Below are positions 9,866-19,743 of a stretch of 64,000 bases of DNA, one piece after another. Position 1 is the first letter of the stretch; every line of letters begins with the position of its first letter. A model generated the notes under the pieces. That model did not search any database and had not been told where the DNA came from. It saw only the letters and a list, made by a program, of their open reading frames with translations. The stretch is from Roseiarcus sp963805295 (GTDB lineage Bacteria; Pseudomonadota; Alphaproteobacteria; Rhizobiales; Beijerinckiaceae). The stretch spans positions 1-64,000 of the forward strand of contig CAWDTW010000066.1 in the NCBI GenBank assembly GCA_963805295.1. Direction: 5' to 3'. Made by a program: the position numbers and the translations under genes.

Positions 9866-10490
9866 TCGCGCGCGATCACGCCGACGATGCGCCCGCCGAG
9901 CGAGCGCTCGATCAGCGCCGCGTGCATCTTGTCGGGCAGATCGCCCTGCGCAAACTCCGCGAAGGCGCGGGAAAAGGTAGCTTCCGACGGCACTTGCGCG
10001 CGTCGTTCCCAACCGAGAATGCGACGCAGCGACTTGTCGACATCGAGGCGCTCGATCAGAGCGGTGGTGGTAGGAACGCCCAGCACCGCCTTGGCGACGA
10101 AAGCCCTGGCGAGGGCGCGGCGATCGTCAGGCGGGCGGCCGGCGCCTCGGGGCGGTTCGGGAACGAAGGCCTCGAGGCCGATCACGTCGAGGGTCGTGAC
10201 GAGCCGCCCGAGCGCTTCGGTCATCGGGTCGACTTCCTCGCGAAGCCAAGGAAACAGATAGCCCTGGATGTGGTTCCAGCGCGCTTTCATAGCGTCGAGA
10301 GGATCGTCGGTCATTGCTGTTGCTAGGGTTCAGGACGATAGAATCGACACTATATAGAAATATTTCTCACAGTAAAGCGGAATATTTTAGAATATTGCCT
10401 TGACAACCGTTGGATGGATTCTAAATATATTGCCTCGATTTGAGAGGGGTTATGAGAGGCGTTCCAAATAATTTTGCAACTGGCTCAGTA
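9866..10490 (-). mobile_element. Truncated IS1182/IS5-like element, 5' end only
   Basis: It is nearly identical to the intact copy at 40692-42122. The outer terminus (GGCT just before CAGTAATCC at 10486-10495) and the promoter region up to the ATG at 10314 are conserved. Coding continues for about 150 residues (MTDDPLDAMKARWNHIQGYL to GRIVGVIARE) and then diverges at 9866. Everything downstream of the transposase N-terminal domain is gone. The end abuts a disrupted secreted-protein gene. Confidence 0.9.
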
Positions 10491-11026
10491 ATCCGTATAA
10501 CGCCTACGTTATTGCGGATGCTTTGACGGCTGACGCGCCGCCGTCAACAGGCGCGCAATTCGTCCTCTTTTGGCATGACGACTCGGCCACGGGTCCTCTG
10601 AATGCGTTCCTGCAGAGCGGCCCGCATCCCGGCATCACGATCCTCGGGCCCGGAGCCACTCCGACCACGCAGGGCTCAGCCATCATCAAGGCCGGCTATA
10701 AGGTATTCGAAGGACTTGGGGGATACACAGCGCAGTGGGCGCAGAATAATACGCTCACGTCGTGCTCTAACGGAACCGATCCCGGCGCTGTTATCGGCCC
10801 TCTGTCAGCCCTAGAGCGGTTTATCGACAATGCCGTCGCCGCGGGCGCGACGTACTTCTACGTTGACGAGCCGTGGTCAGCGCCTTGCGACCCCGCGAAC
10901 ACCGCCAAAAGCCCATTTAGCGTCGCCTACAACGTCGCCGGCTTTAACCCGTCTTCGCGGATTGGGGCAAAATCTTGGACTTGGGGTATGCTGAATCAAC
11001 GATTTAGGCTGAAAGGTCTTCACTAC
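10486..11026 (+). pseudogene. Secreted/surface-type protein, 5' fragment (disrupted)
   Basis: The open frame reads out of the neighbouring IS terminus (SNPYNAYVIADALT) and continues with GAQFVLFWHDDSATG, GGYTAQWAQNNTL, AVAAGATYFYVDEPW. It is rich in aromatic residues, Asn, Gly and Cys, as in extracellular enzymes or glycoside-hydrolase-like barrels, but I cannot assign a family. The N-terminus was removed by the IS1182/IS5-like element. The C-terminal part continues beyond the IS1634-like element, at 12890-13787. Confidence 0.55.
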
Positions 11027-12801
11027 GAGGAGTGACTTGGGCGAGGGCGGCGGCGCTGATTTTGGGCGGCGGCTGAGCTGGCAAAGCGAGTTTCAGCTGG
11101 TTGATCAGCAGTTGCAGTTCGGGCTCGGGTTGGGTGTATCGAGTGAGCACGATCTCGCGCCCGTCGGTCGTGGGCAGATGGACGTCGATCATTTGGACGG
11201 CGGCGAATTTTTCGAGCGCGCTGCGGGCGGTCAGTCCAGAGGCCAAGGCATGGAGTCGGCGCGTCAGGGTGATCTGCAGGCAATAGGCGAGGAAGGCGAT
11301 GAAGATATGGGCTTCGACGCGGCTTTTCGTCCTGATGGAAGATCGGGCGGATCGCCAGGTCGCCCTTCAGGTTCTTGAAGGCCTCCTCGACGGCGACGAG
11401 TTGAATGTAATACTGCCATAAGACGGCCGGATCGTTGTCGGTCAGATTGGTGCGCAGGAGATAGCGCCCTTCCCGCCGCCTCGCGATCCGCAGTTTCTTG
11501 CGATTGAGGGAGAAGGTCAGCGCGGCGCTCTGTTCGTCGAGCGTGACATCGACCAGGCGCCACGCGGTCGGCGCTTTCGAGCGCGCCGCTCCCAGCTTCA
11601 TCAGCATCTCTTCGCGCGAGACGTTCATGGCGGCGAGCTTGCCGAGCCGCGCCCACAGCCATTTCAACTGCCGCCGGCGCATCGCGCGCTCCTTGGCGAG
11701 GCGATCCTCGCTCTGGGCGAAGACGTAGAGTTCGTCGTCCTGGGCGAGCAATTTGACCTCGACGCCTTCGCGCGCCTTCCGCCAGGGCTTCTCGATCAGA
11801 TGCTTTTCCAAGCGGTTCAGCCGCCCCTTGGGCGTTCCGACGAGATATTGCACCGGCGGATCGCTGGCCCGCATCTCGGCCAGAACCGCCTCGGTGGGCA
11901 CGCCGCGATCCATCACCCAGACGCGCCGCGCCTTCCCATATTGCTTTTCGATCTTGGAAAGAAACATCCGCAACGTCTTGCTGTCGGCGGTGTTGCCGGG
12001 CAGGACTTCGTAGGCCAGCGGCAGGCCTTCGGTCGTTACCACCAGGGCGATCACCAGTTGCGGGCAATCGGGCCGCTTGTCGCGGCTGTAGCCGTGGCGA
12101 CGTTTGTCGCCCTCGGGCAGATCCGAGGCGTTGATCTCGAAATAGGTGCTGGTCAGATCGTAGAGCAGCACGTCGAAATCGGCGTTGAAGAGATCGCGCC
12201 AGCGCCCGGTCAGATGCGAGAACAGCGCGTCCTTGTGAGCGAGCAACAAGTCGTGGCAGGCATAGAGCTTGTGAGCCTCGGCCAGGCCGAAGTCCGATCC
12301 CAACAGATCGGCCATGGCGCTCCTGCCGAACCACTCGCGATGCAGCCGCCACTCGCTGCCGGGTTCGATCAGCCGGTAGGTGACCAGGACTTGCAGGATT
12401 TGGTCCCAGCGCGTTCGTTTCCGGCTCACGGGCAGACGTTCGGCCCAGAACCGGTCGAGTTGCAGGTCTCGCCACAAGAGGCCGGCCAGCCAGCAGGCGC
12501 CCCATTGACGTGGACGATGCAGGCGAAGTTCAGATAGGCGCAGCCGCACCACCGAGGCGTCGTCCGCCGCGGCCTCGCAGCGATCCTCGGGGAACAAGGC
12601 GAGCGTCCGGGAGCCGCCCGCCTCCGCGTCGAACACCTCGACCGCCTTGCGCCAAGCCTGCGCCTGCGACGAATTGATCTCGCCCAAGTACAGAACGTGC
12701 CGCTGCACCACCCGGCCATCATCGAGACGCTTGTTCTCGACGACGCTCCAATACAAATGCGTCTTGCCGTTCTTCCGTCGTTCGATTCGTCGCAGGAACA
12801 T
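11004..12801 (-). pseudogene. IS1634-family transposase, frameshifted near the C-terminus
   Basis: A minus-strand protein of about 592 residues starts MFLRRIERRKNGKTHLYWSV. It has DFDVLLYDLTSTYFE, VWVMDRGVPT and IQLVAVEEAFKNLKGDL, the DDE triad region of IS1634-type (IS4 superfamily) transposases. After FHQDEK (about 11320) the correct reading jumps frame to HALASGLTARSALEKF and ends at 11004. It is distinct in sequence from the IS1634-like copy at 7469. GTCTTCACTAC is repeated on both flanks (11016-11026 and 12860-12870), but the coding region runs through the left copy, so the exact termini are uncertain. Confidence 0.75.
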
Positions 12802-12889
12802 GACGGCGACGATTAAAACATAAAAACAACTCCCTGAGAATCCGGGTCCTTCCTAAATAGTCTTCACTACAGGCCGATTTGAGGATATT

Positions 12890-13787
12890 TGAAGATGTCG
12901 ACGATACCCCACGCATTCAAAATCAATTACTTAGACGTTCGAAAAAATACCCAATCCGGCCTCTCCAACTACGAATCCGCGAAGTCGGGTTAACATCGTC
13001 TACAACTACATCCACACGAAATATCCGGGCGTGATGTTCGGACTTACTATAGGAGACGACGGCAGCGCTCCGCTCCATCTTACTATGCTGCAGGCAGGGC
13101 TTAAGGAAGATTTCGCCTCAGAGGAGGACTATAACTCTTGTTGCACAAGCGCCAACCCTTTTGGCAATATGAAAGCACTGTTTCCAAACGTCAAACAAAT
13201 GGTTTTGGCGTATAATACCCAGACTCTGTGTCAGGCCAACAACAACAACTACATCACGCCAGGCGGGCTCGACATCATAGCTTTCTGGGATATCGATAAC
13301 TATGGCAGCTTTATGGGCCCTCTGCTCGACGCGAACTGGCTGCAGAACGCCGAGACTTTTGCGAGCACCGGCCAGAAGTCGTTCTGCACCCTTCCCGTGT
13401 CCTATGTGTATAACCGGACGTGGTCAACCCAGACCGCAGATTTCGCTGTTACCGTGTGGGATACATTTTACCAGACGCCAACGCCCTACACAATTGGGTC
13501 TTGCGATTGGATGGTTATGAGCGGTCTCAATGCAGTAAACGGCCCGGGCGATCCGTCCGTGAAAGTGACGTTGCCGTGGACGGCGCGGACCTGCAACAGC
13601 TCAGTCACTGTTACCGTCGGGGCGAGCGGATATTGCCCGGATATTGGAACCAAGACCTGCCTAGTTTTTACCAGAGCCCATACGACCACTGGTGTAACTG
13701 GAATGGTGACCTATGAAGAATATTCGATCGATTATTCGGGCAAAACGCAACTCGCAAGGACGGCGTTCGGCGTCGATGGCTTGGATG
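12890..13787 (+). pseudogene. Secreted/surface-type protein, 3' fragment
   Basis: It continues the gene interrupted at 11026: FKINYLDVRKNTQSGLSN, then after a one-base frameshift near 12990 VNIVYNYIHTKYPG and VMFGLTIGDDGSAPLHLTML. The segment GGLDIIAFWDIDNYGSFMG and Cys/Asn-rich stretches suggest an exported, disulphide-containing protein with a C-terminal beta domain (VTVTVGASGYCP). It is cut by the IS66 element at 13788. I do not recognise the family. The two pieces together encode more than 450 residues. Confidence 0.5.
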
Positions 13788-15269
13788 GTAATTGCTCACG
13801 TCCCCGTTTGCGTTTTCAAGTTGCCCAAGGGAGGGGGCGGCCTTCGAGGGTGAGGCGGATGGCGTCGATGGCTCGGATCGATCTTCGCCGTGCGGTTTCG
13901 ACGACGGATCGGATATCGGCGTAGAGCGCGGCGCCCATTGGCTGCGAAAGCCGTTGGTGATCTTGCGGTAGACCGCGCAGGGGCGCAGCGCCCTCTCCGA
14001 GCCGTTGTTGGTCGCGGTGAGGTCGCGGTTGGTCACGAAGACGAACAGATGGCGGCGGACCTTCTTGATGATTTTCTGAAGCTTGCCGCCGGCTTTGTGG
14101 GTCGGGATCAGGCTCATCAGGCGGTCGAGCCGGCGGTTCAGATCGGCCTCGTAGATTTTGAGCGTGCTATCGGCCAGAGCGTCGCGTCGCCGCCCGATGG
14201 CGCAGGCGCGCTTGAGCAGGCCCTTCATGCCCGGCGCGAACACCGCGTCGCCTTCGTCGACGGCGTATTGGACGTCGCGGATGAGATGGGCAAGACAGAC
14301 CTGATGCTCGCGCTTGGCCCAGCCCATCTGGCCGCCATAGCGGTCCGAAATCCAATAATCCGGGCGCCAATCGCCCAGGAAGGCCTCCACCACCGCCTTG
14401 GAGCGATGGTTGTCGGCGACGAAGACGGCGCTGTCGCGATGATGGAACACCCACAGCCACCAATTCGCCTTGCCGACCCTCATGCCGGTTTCATCCGAGG
14501 CCAGCGCCGTGCCGGCCATCAGCCGCGCCTTGATCAGGCTGGTCTGCGCCGCGAAGGGCTTCCGGCTGGCGGAAAGAATGTTGACCAGCGCGCCCTCGCT
14601 GATCTCCAGGCCGAACAAGTCGCGCAGCACATGGCTCAATCGCGCCAGCGGAATCCCCTGAACGGAGCGCAGATAAACCACGAAGGCGCGCAGGTTCGGC
14701 CCGAACGGCGACCCCGGCTCCAATCCCTGCGGGGGCTCGGCCTTGAAGCGCCTGGCGCAGCAGGGGCAAACGCCGCCATATAAAGAAACCCGCGTCACGT
14801 CGGGCTGGATCTCGGGGATTTCGACCCGATCATAACTCTCGCATAGGCTTTGCGCGGCGTCGGACACATCCGTCCCGCAGCCTTGGCAGCGGCGGGCCAA
14901 GACTTCGCGCGTCGTGGTCGGGTTGGGATGAAGCGGACGATGCGCCCCGGCGTGCGGCTTGGCCTTGGCCTTGGGCGCCGAAGATTCCGACGGCTTCTGA
15001 CCCTTCGACGGCGGAACGCTGGAATTATCAGGCGTCTTGGGCGGCAGGCCCAGCTTCGCCTCAAGCTCGGCGACCCGAGCCGTCAGAGAGGCGACCTGCG
15101 CCATCAATGCGGCGATCAACGCGTCCTTCTGCGCGTGCGAGAGGCTCGAAAGGTCGGGGCCCGCAGACATGGACCCAACGATTCAGATTTGTCGCAGCCA
15201 CGCCAGTCCCTCGACCTCCCCTGAGTTAATTCGCCGCACCCATCACGCGGAAATGGGGTGAGCAATTAC
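13788..15269 (-). mobile_element. IS66-family insertion sequence, single-ORF type
   Basis: A 12-bp perfect terminal inverted repeat is present: GTAATTGCTCAC at 13788-13799 and GTGAGCAATTAC at 15258-15269, extended imperfectly by CCCC-TTT. Only the tnpC-type transposase is present; the tnpA and tnpB accessory genes of classical IS66 are absent. The flanking 8 bases differ, and different genes lie on each side, so a deletion or recombination followed insertion. Confidence 0.85.
13815..15170 (-). pseudogene. IS66 transposase (TnpC type), C-terminal frameshift
   Basis: It begins MSAGPDLSSLSHAQKDALIA. An N-terminal coiled coil with a leucine-rich heptad (residues 12-45) precedes a Pro/Lys linker. 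A zinc-binding segment (CQGCGTDVSD and CPCCARR) and the DDE core follow: ASDETGMRVGKANWWLW, DRYGGQMGWAKREHQVCLAHLIRD and NNGSERALRPCAVYRKI. After NGFRSQW (about 13945) the correct frame changes; the native reading continues through DIRSVVETARR and RLTLEGRPLPWAT. About 450 residues are normal for the family. The frameshift removes only the last segment, so activity is doubtful. Confidence 0.85.
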
Positions 15270-15810
15270 ACACGATCACGGTGCAACAACTGCTCGACTA
15301 CCAGGGCGGTTACAACGACGGCCGAAATCCCAATTATCCGGCGGCGCTCGATCCGACTTACAGCATGCGGCAGATCGGTCAGGCGCTCGGACATGTCGTG
15401 TCCAGCAAGCGCGACATAGCGACTTACATGTATGGTCAGCCGCTGCAGTTCCCGCCGGGGACGGACTCGGCTTATTCGAACTACGGCTATCTGCTGCTCG
15501 GCGCGGTCATCGAGCATGTCACGGGCATGAGCTATCACGCCTATCTCGCGAACGCCGTCCTGCAGCCGGCGGGCATCGGCGAGGTCGAGGTGTTCCCGAC
15601 GCGCGCCTCCGGTCGCACCGCGCACCAGGCGATCGCCGAGGATCAGTCGCCCAGGATTTTGGACTGGGATTGGATCCGCTCGATCTCACCTCCACGCTGA
15701 AGATCCCGAACGTCTATGGCGGCGACGGCGAGATCAACGAAATCGGCGACCCGAACGACGGCACGGGCGCCTCGGCCGAGGCCATGGCGCAGTTCGTCCA
15801 CACCCACGCC
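15270..15810 (+). pseudogene. Serine hydrolase (class C beta-lactamase fold) fragment
   Basis: It reads TITVQQLLDYQGGYNDG, MRQIGQALGHVV, then DSAYSNYGYLLLGAVIEHVTG, which is the Tyr-X-Asn catalytic motif of class C beta-lactamase/esterase-like hydrolases, followed by LQPAGIGEVEVFPTRAS. The N-terminal SXXK segment is missing, removed at the IS66 junction. After about 15665 the frame shifts to LDLTSTLKIPNVYGGDGEIN and ASAEAMAQFVHTHA. The fragment is not functional. Confidence 0.75.
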
Positions 15811-16141
15811 CCCGCCGACCGACGGCGCGGTCGCAGCCACCACCGCCGAGGGCAAGCAGGCGCTGAAGACGACGGCGTTCACGCTCACGGTGGCGAACGG
15901 CGGAACCGCCGGCTTCGAGCCCTCGGGCCATCTGCTCGTGGACACGATCAGCAACGGAACCCAGCTTGTCGCCTACACGGGCCTGAACGCCGCGACGAAC
16001 GCGTTTACGGGTTGCACGGCGCCGGCCAACGCCGGCACGGCTGCCGACGGCGCCAATGTGAAGCAGGCCGCGACCGTCGTCGGCGCGCCGGCGCTTACCC
16101 AGACGCCCTTCACGTTGAACGTGAGCAAGAACGTTGGATGA
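15811..16141 (+). pseudogene. Unidentified protein C-terminal fragment
   Basis: An open frame (GAVAATTAEGKQALKTTAF, GFEPSGHLLVDTISN, YTGLNAATNAFTGC) ends at 16141. It is rich in Ala, Thr, Gly and Asn, like a beta-rich phage or surface protein repeat, and does not belong to the serine hydrolase it is joined to. No start codon or ribosome binding site is visible. I cannot name the family. Confidence 0.35.
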
Positions 16142-16161
16142 GGGGGTGGCGAGGGTCTTCT

Positions 16162-16281
16162 TTAGGATGTTTCAGGCGGGTTTGCGGCGGTGGAGACGAC
16201 CGAGCGGAGGCTGGCGAAGCAGCATGCGCCGGCGAAGGTTCGGAAGCCGCCGGAGGTTTTCATCTTCACTTTCACCATGTG
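16162..16281 (-). pseudogene. IS66 transposase C-terminal scrap
   Basis: On the minus strand, MVKVKMKTSGGFRTFAGA followed by SLRSVVSTAA resembles the extreme C-terminus of IS66 transposases (K-K-SG-FR-EGA-FA-IRS-ISTA). It is cut off on its upstream side exactly where the GATAACCG satellite begins, so the repeat and terminus cluster probably landed inside an old IS66 copy. Confidence 0.5.
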
Positions 16282-16300
16282 CAGGTCGTGTTCGGGATAC

Positions 16301-16348
16301 GGGATAACCGGGATAACGGATAACCGGATAACCGGATAACCGGATAAC
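16301..16348. repeat. GGATAACC microsatellite next to GGGGACATG terminus
   Basis: About six imperfect tandem units of an 8-base sequence (GGATAACC, with GGGATAACC variants) run directly into GGGGACATGATAC. The same arrangement, with different unit sequences, is seen at three other termini of this element family between 19.4 and 21.1 kb. Confidence 0.8.
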
Positions 16349-16411
16349 GGGGACATGATACACATTGCATTATGGTAAAGGGGACATGGTGCACATTGCG
16401 TTATATCGCGG
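16349..16411. repeat. Two adjacent termini of the RAYT-linked element family
   Basis: GGGGACATGATACACATTGC (16349-16368) and GGGGACATGGTGCACATTGC (from 16380), the latter continuing GTTATATCGCGG, both match the reverse-complemented right end of the RAYT element at 20333-21082 (GGGGACATGATACCAATTGC then ATAATATCGCGG). They appear to be solo right ends in head-to-tail order, without any internal element sequence. Confidence 0.7.
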
Positions 16412-16428
16412 CCCCTGCCTCCCCATAT

Positions 16429-17782
16429 GCGCTAGGATAAGGCCTAGACACTTGGAATCTGGGTATGATTTGTAGGGGAGATGCACGAATCAGCATCTAC
16501 TCTCATCGAAAACTGGTCGAGCCTGGTCGACCATATTCTGGGCGATTTGGACCTCGACAAACTCGCGCTCTCGACGCGGGCGCTTCGGCGGCGGCGGGGC
16601 GTGCCGGACGCGCGGGCGCTGTTGCGATTGGCCTTGGCGCGCGGTCCTGGCGGCTTGTCGCTGCGGGAGACGGCGGCTTGGGCGCAGCTGGCTCGGGTCG
16701 CGGATCTGACCGACGCCTCGCTCAACGATCGGCTGCATCAATCTTGCGAGTTTCTCTCGGAGATCGTGGCGTCGATGTTGCGGGCCAAGACGCCGGGTTC
16801 GGACTTTCGATGGCCGGGCCGCGTTCTCAGGATTTCGGATGGCAGTTGCGTCAGCAAACCCGGCAGCAAAGGCACGGATTGGCGGGTGCACGCGGTCTAC
16901 GATCTGGGCGCGGGCGGTTTCAGCCATTTCGATCTGACGGACAAGCATGGCGCCGAAGCGCTCGACCGGGCGCCGCCATCGCCGGCGAAATACGGCTCGG
17001 CGACCGCAATTATTCCTCCGCGAAGGCCTTGCGCCGCTTCGTCGCCAGCGTCGGGAAAGCCGAGAATGCCGACTACGTCGTCCGTCTGCGCTGGAGTTCC
17101 CTGCGTTTGCGCGGGGCCGACGGCAAAAAGTTCGATCTCATCGCGCATCTGCGCAAAATGCCGATGGAAATTCAGACCGACGACATCGTCGTCTCGGTCG
17201 AGGGCGCGGGCGCTCCGATGCCAGCGCGGGTCGTGATCCTCCGCAAATCGGAGCAATCCGCACGCGCCGAGCGCGAGCGTTTGCAGCGCCTGGCGCGCAA
17301 GAAAGGCAAGGCCCTCGATCCGCGCAGCCTGATCGCCGCCGAGTTCGTCGTGCTGGCGACATCCCTGGACGCCCGGAGCTATCCCGCCGAGGAAATTCTC
17401 GCCATGTATCGCTTGCGCTGGCAAATCGAACTCGCCTTCAAGAGATTGAAGAGTCTGTTGAACCTCGACCGCCTGCCGGCCCGAACCGAAAAGGGCGCGC
17501 GAAGTTGGATCTACGCGCACCTGATCCTCGCCATCGCGACAGACGATTATAGCCAGGATGTCCTGGAATCTCCCCCCTGAGGACCTGCTCGAACTCAAAT
17601 ACGCTCCCTCGATCTGGCGCGTCCAGAAAACCGTCATCTGGATGCTGCGCATGGCGATACTGGGCCACATCGCCATCGAATGCCTGAAGAACCTCGCCGC
17701 CCGTTTCCATCGCCTCCTCGCGGAGCCGCCAAGAAAGCGAAAAAAACAGGTGCAATACCCGCTGCCAACCTTATCCTAGCGC
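16429..17782 (+). mobile_element. IS4-family insertion sequence
   Basis: Perfect 14-bp terminal inverted repeats are present (GCGCTAGGATAAGG at 16429-16442, complement at 17769-17782). The 1354-bp element carries one transposase gene broken by two frame changes. It lies 18 bases after a GGGGACATG terminus. Confidence 0.85.
16481..17779 (+). pseudogene. IS4-family transposase with two frameshifts
   Basis: It starts MHESASTLIENWSSLVDHIL. The first frame runs to about 16980 (RISDGSCVSKPGSKGTDWRVHAVYD holds the first catalytic Asp). The second frame, from about 16985, carries GDRNYSSAKALRRF and YRLRWQIELAFKRLKSLLNL, the YREK-like signature with the catalytic Glu of IS4. The last frame (from 17558) gives LKYAPSIWRVQKTVIW to the stop. 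About 430 residues when joined. Two independent frame changes make it a pseudogene. Confidence 0.8.
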
Positions 17783-17875
17783 CTATGCCCCGGATCCCTC
17801 ACCTACCTGTGTCCCTGGTATCCCAAAGCGAGGAAATTGGCGGTTTGAATATGCTAGATTGGGGATTGATTACGC

Positions 17876-19020
17876 TATACCTCGACTCATTGAGAAGTCG
17901 GGAAAAAGCTTGCGTTTGGAGATCGGTCGGATTCGGATGGCTGCATAATTTCGAGGCGGGTTTCTGAGCGAAGAGGATCGCAAGGCGCTGATCGCGTTGG
18001 CTCGCGATGGTTTATCTCCCGGTCGCGTGACGCGGCGGGCCAACGCCCTGGTGCTGCTGGACGACGGCATGAGTTGCCAGCAAGTAGCCCGGGTTCTGCT
18101 GTTTGACGACGACACCATCCGCGGCTGGTACGAGTTGTTCGAACAGAGCGGGCTCGACGGCCTGACCCGCTTCGACATGGGCGGCAGTTCGGGCAAGATG
18201 AGCGCCGATCAGGCCGAGGCCCTCAAGATCTGGGTCGCGACGACCTTGCCGCGCTCGACGCGGCAAGTCGGCGCCTGGATCGCCAAGGAATTCGGGCTTG
18301 TGTACGAAAGCCGCTCTGGGCTGATCGCGCTGCTGCATCGCCTGGGGCTCGAATATCACAAGCCCGAAGTCATTTCCCGCAAGCTCGACGAGAAGACGCA
18401 GAAGGCGTTCATCGAGAGCTACGAAAACACATTGAATTCCATGGGCGACGACGAGGTCGTGGTGTTCGTGGACGCGGTGCATCCCACCCATGCGGCGCGG
18501 CCCGTGGGCTGCTGGGCGCCAAAGGAACAGAAGCTGGCGATCGAACAGACGAGCGGGCGCGAACGCATCAACGTCCACGGCGCGATCAATCTGGAAAGCG
18601 GTCAGACCCGGATGATCGAAGCCGAAACGATCGACGCGATATCGACGATTCGGCTGCTGGAATCGCTGGAAGCGTTGTACCCCCTGATGGTGTGCATCCA
18701 CGTGTTTCTGGACAACGCGCGCTATCACCACGCCAAGCTGGTGAGCGAATGGCTGTCGCGGCCCGGATGCCGCATCAAGCTGCATTTCCTGCCGACCTAC
18801 TGCCCGCATCTAAACCCGATCGAGCGGTTGTGGGGCGCGATGCACAAAAGCGTCACGCATAACAAATGCTACGAAACATGCGCGCAGTTCGCCGAAGCGA
18901 CCCTGGATTTCCTGCGCGATCAGGTTCCCAGGAGATGGGCCGAATTGTCCAATTCGGTCACAGATAATTTCCGTATAATTTCACCCAAGGATTTTCGCCT
19001 CCTCAGATGATCAAGGTATA
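17876..19020 (+). mobile_element. IS630-family insertion sequence, apparently complete
   Basis: Inverted termini TATACCTCGA (17876-17885) and TCAAGGTATA (19011-19020), each preceded by ATTACG-like sequence, bracket a single intact transposase. IS630 elements insert at TA, and TA is present at both ends. Confidence 0.8.
17997..19010 (+). CDS. IS630-family transposase
   Basis: A 337-residue protein with an N-terminal helix-turn-helix (SCQQVARVLLFDDDTIRGWYE) and the DDE catalytic core: VVFVDAVHPTHA (first Asp), HVFLDNARYHHA (second Asp) and FLPTYCPHLNPIERLWG (Glu), in the D-D-E order of IS630/Tc1. The TTG at 17997 is used as start. An in-frame CTG at 17964 would add LSEEDRKALIA, which resembles the usual start of this family, so the true start may be there. 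No frameshift is visible; this copy could be active. Confidence 0.9.
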   Translation: MARDGLSPGRVTRRANALVLLDDGMSCQQVARVLLFDDDTIRGWYELFEQSGLDGLTRFDMGGSSGKMSADQAEALKIWVATTLPRSTRQVGAWIAKEFGLVYESRSGLIALLHRLGLEYHKPEVISRKLDEKTQKAFIESYENTLNSMGDDEVVVFVDAVHPTHAARPVGCWAPKEQKLAIEQTSGRERINVHGAINLESGQTRMIEAETIDAISTIRLLESLEALYPLMVCIHVFLDNARYHHAKLVSEWLSRPGCRIKLHFLPTYCPHLNPIERLWGAMHKSVTHNKCYETCAQFAEATLDFLRDQVPRRWAELSNSVTDNFRIISPKDFRLLR

Positions 19021-19129
19021 CCACCGTAATCCCAAACCAATTTCACCTCAGGAGTTGCGCGAGATCAAGGCGGCTTGAGCGAGGCAGTGGTACGAAACCG
19101 TTAAGTCCAAGAACAAGGGGGAGGAGGCC

Positions 19130-19430
19130 ATGAAGGCTCACCTCGTGGGGTCGGGAATCGCGTCACTCGCCGCAGCCAGTTATCTTATTCGGGACGCCAA
19201 GGTCCCGGCGGGGAATATCACGGTCTACGAAGGCGAGGCGGCCGGGGGCGCCATGGCGTTGTACGGCGGGTCGGGAACATATTATGGCGGCTACGTGCTC
19301 CCGGCAGCGCGGATTCTGGAGAGAGTATCGCTGCACGTTGGAGCTGTTTTCGCATTTCGCGTCCGTCAGCAATCCGCTCCAAACGCTTGAAGAGGATGTG
19401 CGTGAATTCAACAGGGTTTATCCCTACGGC
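19130..19430 (+). pseudogene. Oleate hydratase (FAD-dependent) N-terminal fragment
   Basis: MKAHLVGSGIASLAAASYLI is the Rossmann GxGxxS/AxxAAxxLI start of oleate hydratase, followed by VPAGNITVYEGEAAGGAM. YGGYVLPAARILER matches the RGYVLRGGRMLE segment. After a frameshift near 19320, YRCTLELFSHFASVSNPLQT and REFNRVYP match the CTWDLL-SIPSLDDP and EFNERY region. GGGGGAGGAGGCC lies before the ATG. The gene stops after about 100 of roughly 550-650 residues, where a GGCATTACC repeat and RAYT-family element begin. The enzyme would hydrate unsaturated fatty acids; this copy is dead. Confidence 0.8.
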
Positions 19431-19462
19431 ATTCGGCATTACCGCGGCATTACCGGCATTAC
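19430..19462. repeat. GGCATTACC-type satellite at element terminus
   Basis: Units of GGCATTCGGCATTACC / GGCATTACC run into ACGGGGACATG, abutting the left end of the element at 19463. Unit sequence differs from that at the other termini, but the ATTAC-GGGGACATG junction is shared. Confidence 0.75.
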
Positions 19463-19693
19463 GGGGACATGATATGAATATCTCATATCAATCCATCTTC
19501 CGGCGTGCGGCTTGCGCCCCCGCTCGCTCGGCCGAACCTTGGGACCGAGCTTCATCTCGACCATCGCAATGAAGTCCGCAACGTCGAGCGGGCACCCGTT
19601 CGCCCTGCGGGTCACGAACCCGTCGAACCGCGCCTGCTGGTCGAGCGACAATTCCAGGATATCGGCGACGGTGATGCGGGAAAGACGAGCCAT
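19439..19693 (-). CDS. Deleted RAYT protein, in-frame fusion of first 9 residues to the C-terminus
   Basis: An 84-residue open frame: MARLSRITV (the start of the RAYT transposase) is joined in frame to DILELSLDQQARFDGF, then DFIAMVEMKLGPKVR and RGRKPHAGR, the C-terminal tail of the RAYT next door. The catalytic HUH motif is gone. The frame reads through the element end into the flanking repeat and stops at 19439. Whether it is expressed is unknown. Conservation of the frame across the deletion may be chance or selection for a DNA-binding tail. Confidence 0.4.
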   Translation of the reverse strand: MARLSRITVADILELSLDQQARFDGFVTRRANGCPLDVADFIAMVEMKLGPKVRPSERGRKPHAGRWIDMRYSYHVPVMPVMPR

Positions 19694-19743
19694 CGGGCCA
19701 GCATGACCGGGCTGCGATATCATGCAGTGCGTATCATATCCCT
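19463..19743. mobile_element. Internally deleted, non-autonomous RAYT-family element
   Basis: It is about 281 bp long, with the same left end (GGGGACATGATATGAAT) and right end (GCGTATCATATCCC) as the 750-bp element at 20333-21082. Both ends are homologous over about 190 bp and 70 bp. The middle, including the HUH-nuclease domain, is deleted. It lies between the oleate hydratase fragment and spacer DNA. Confidence 0.8.

Noticed and set aside
11016..12870. GTCTTCACTAC on both sides of the IS1634-family gene as an 11-bp target duplication
   Set aside because: The transposase frame continues through the left copy to a stop at 11004, and no inverted repeats lie just inside. The boundaries are therefore unresolved.
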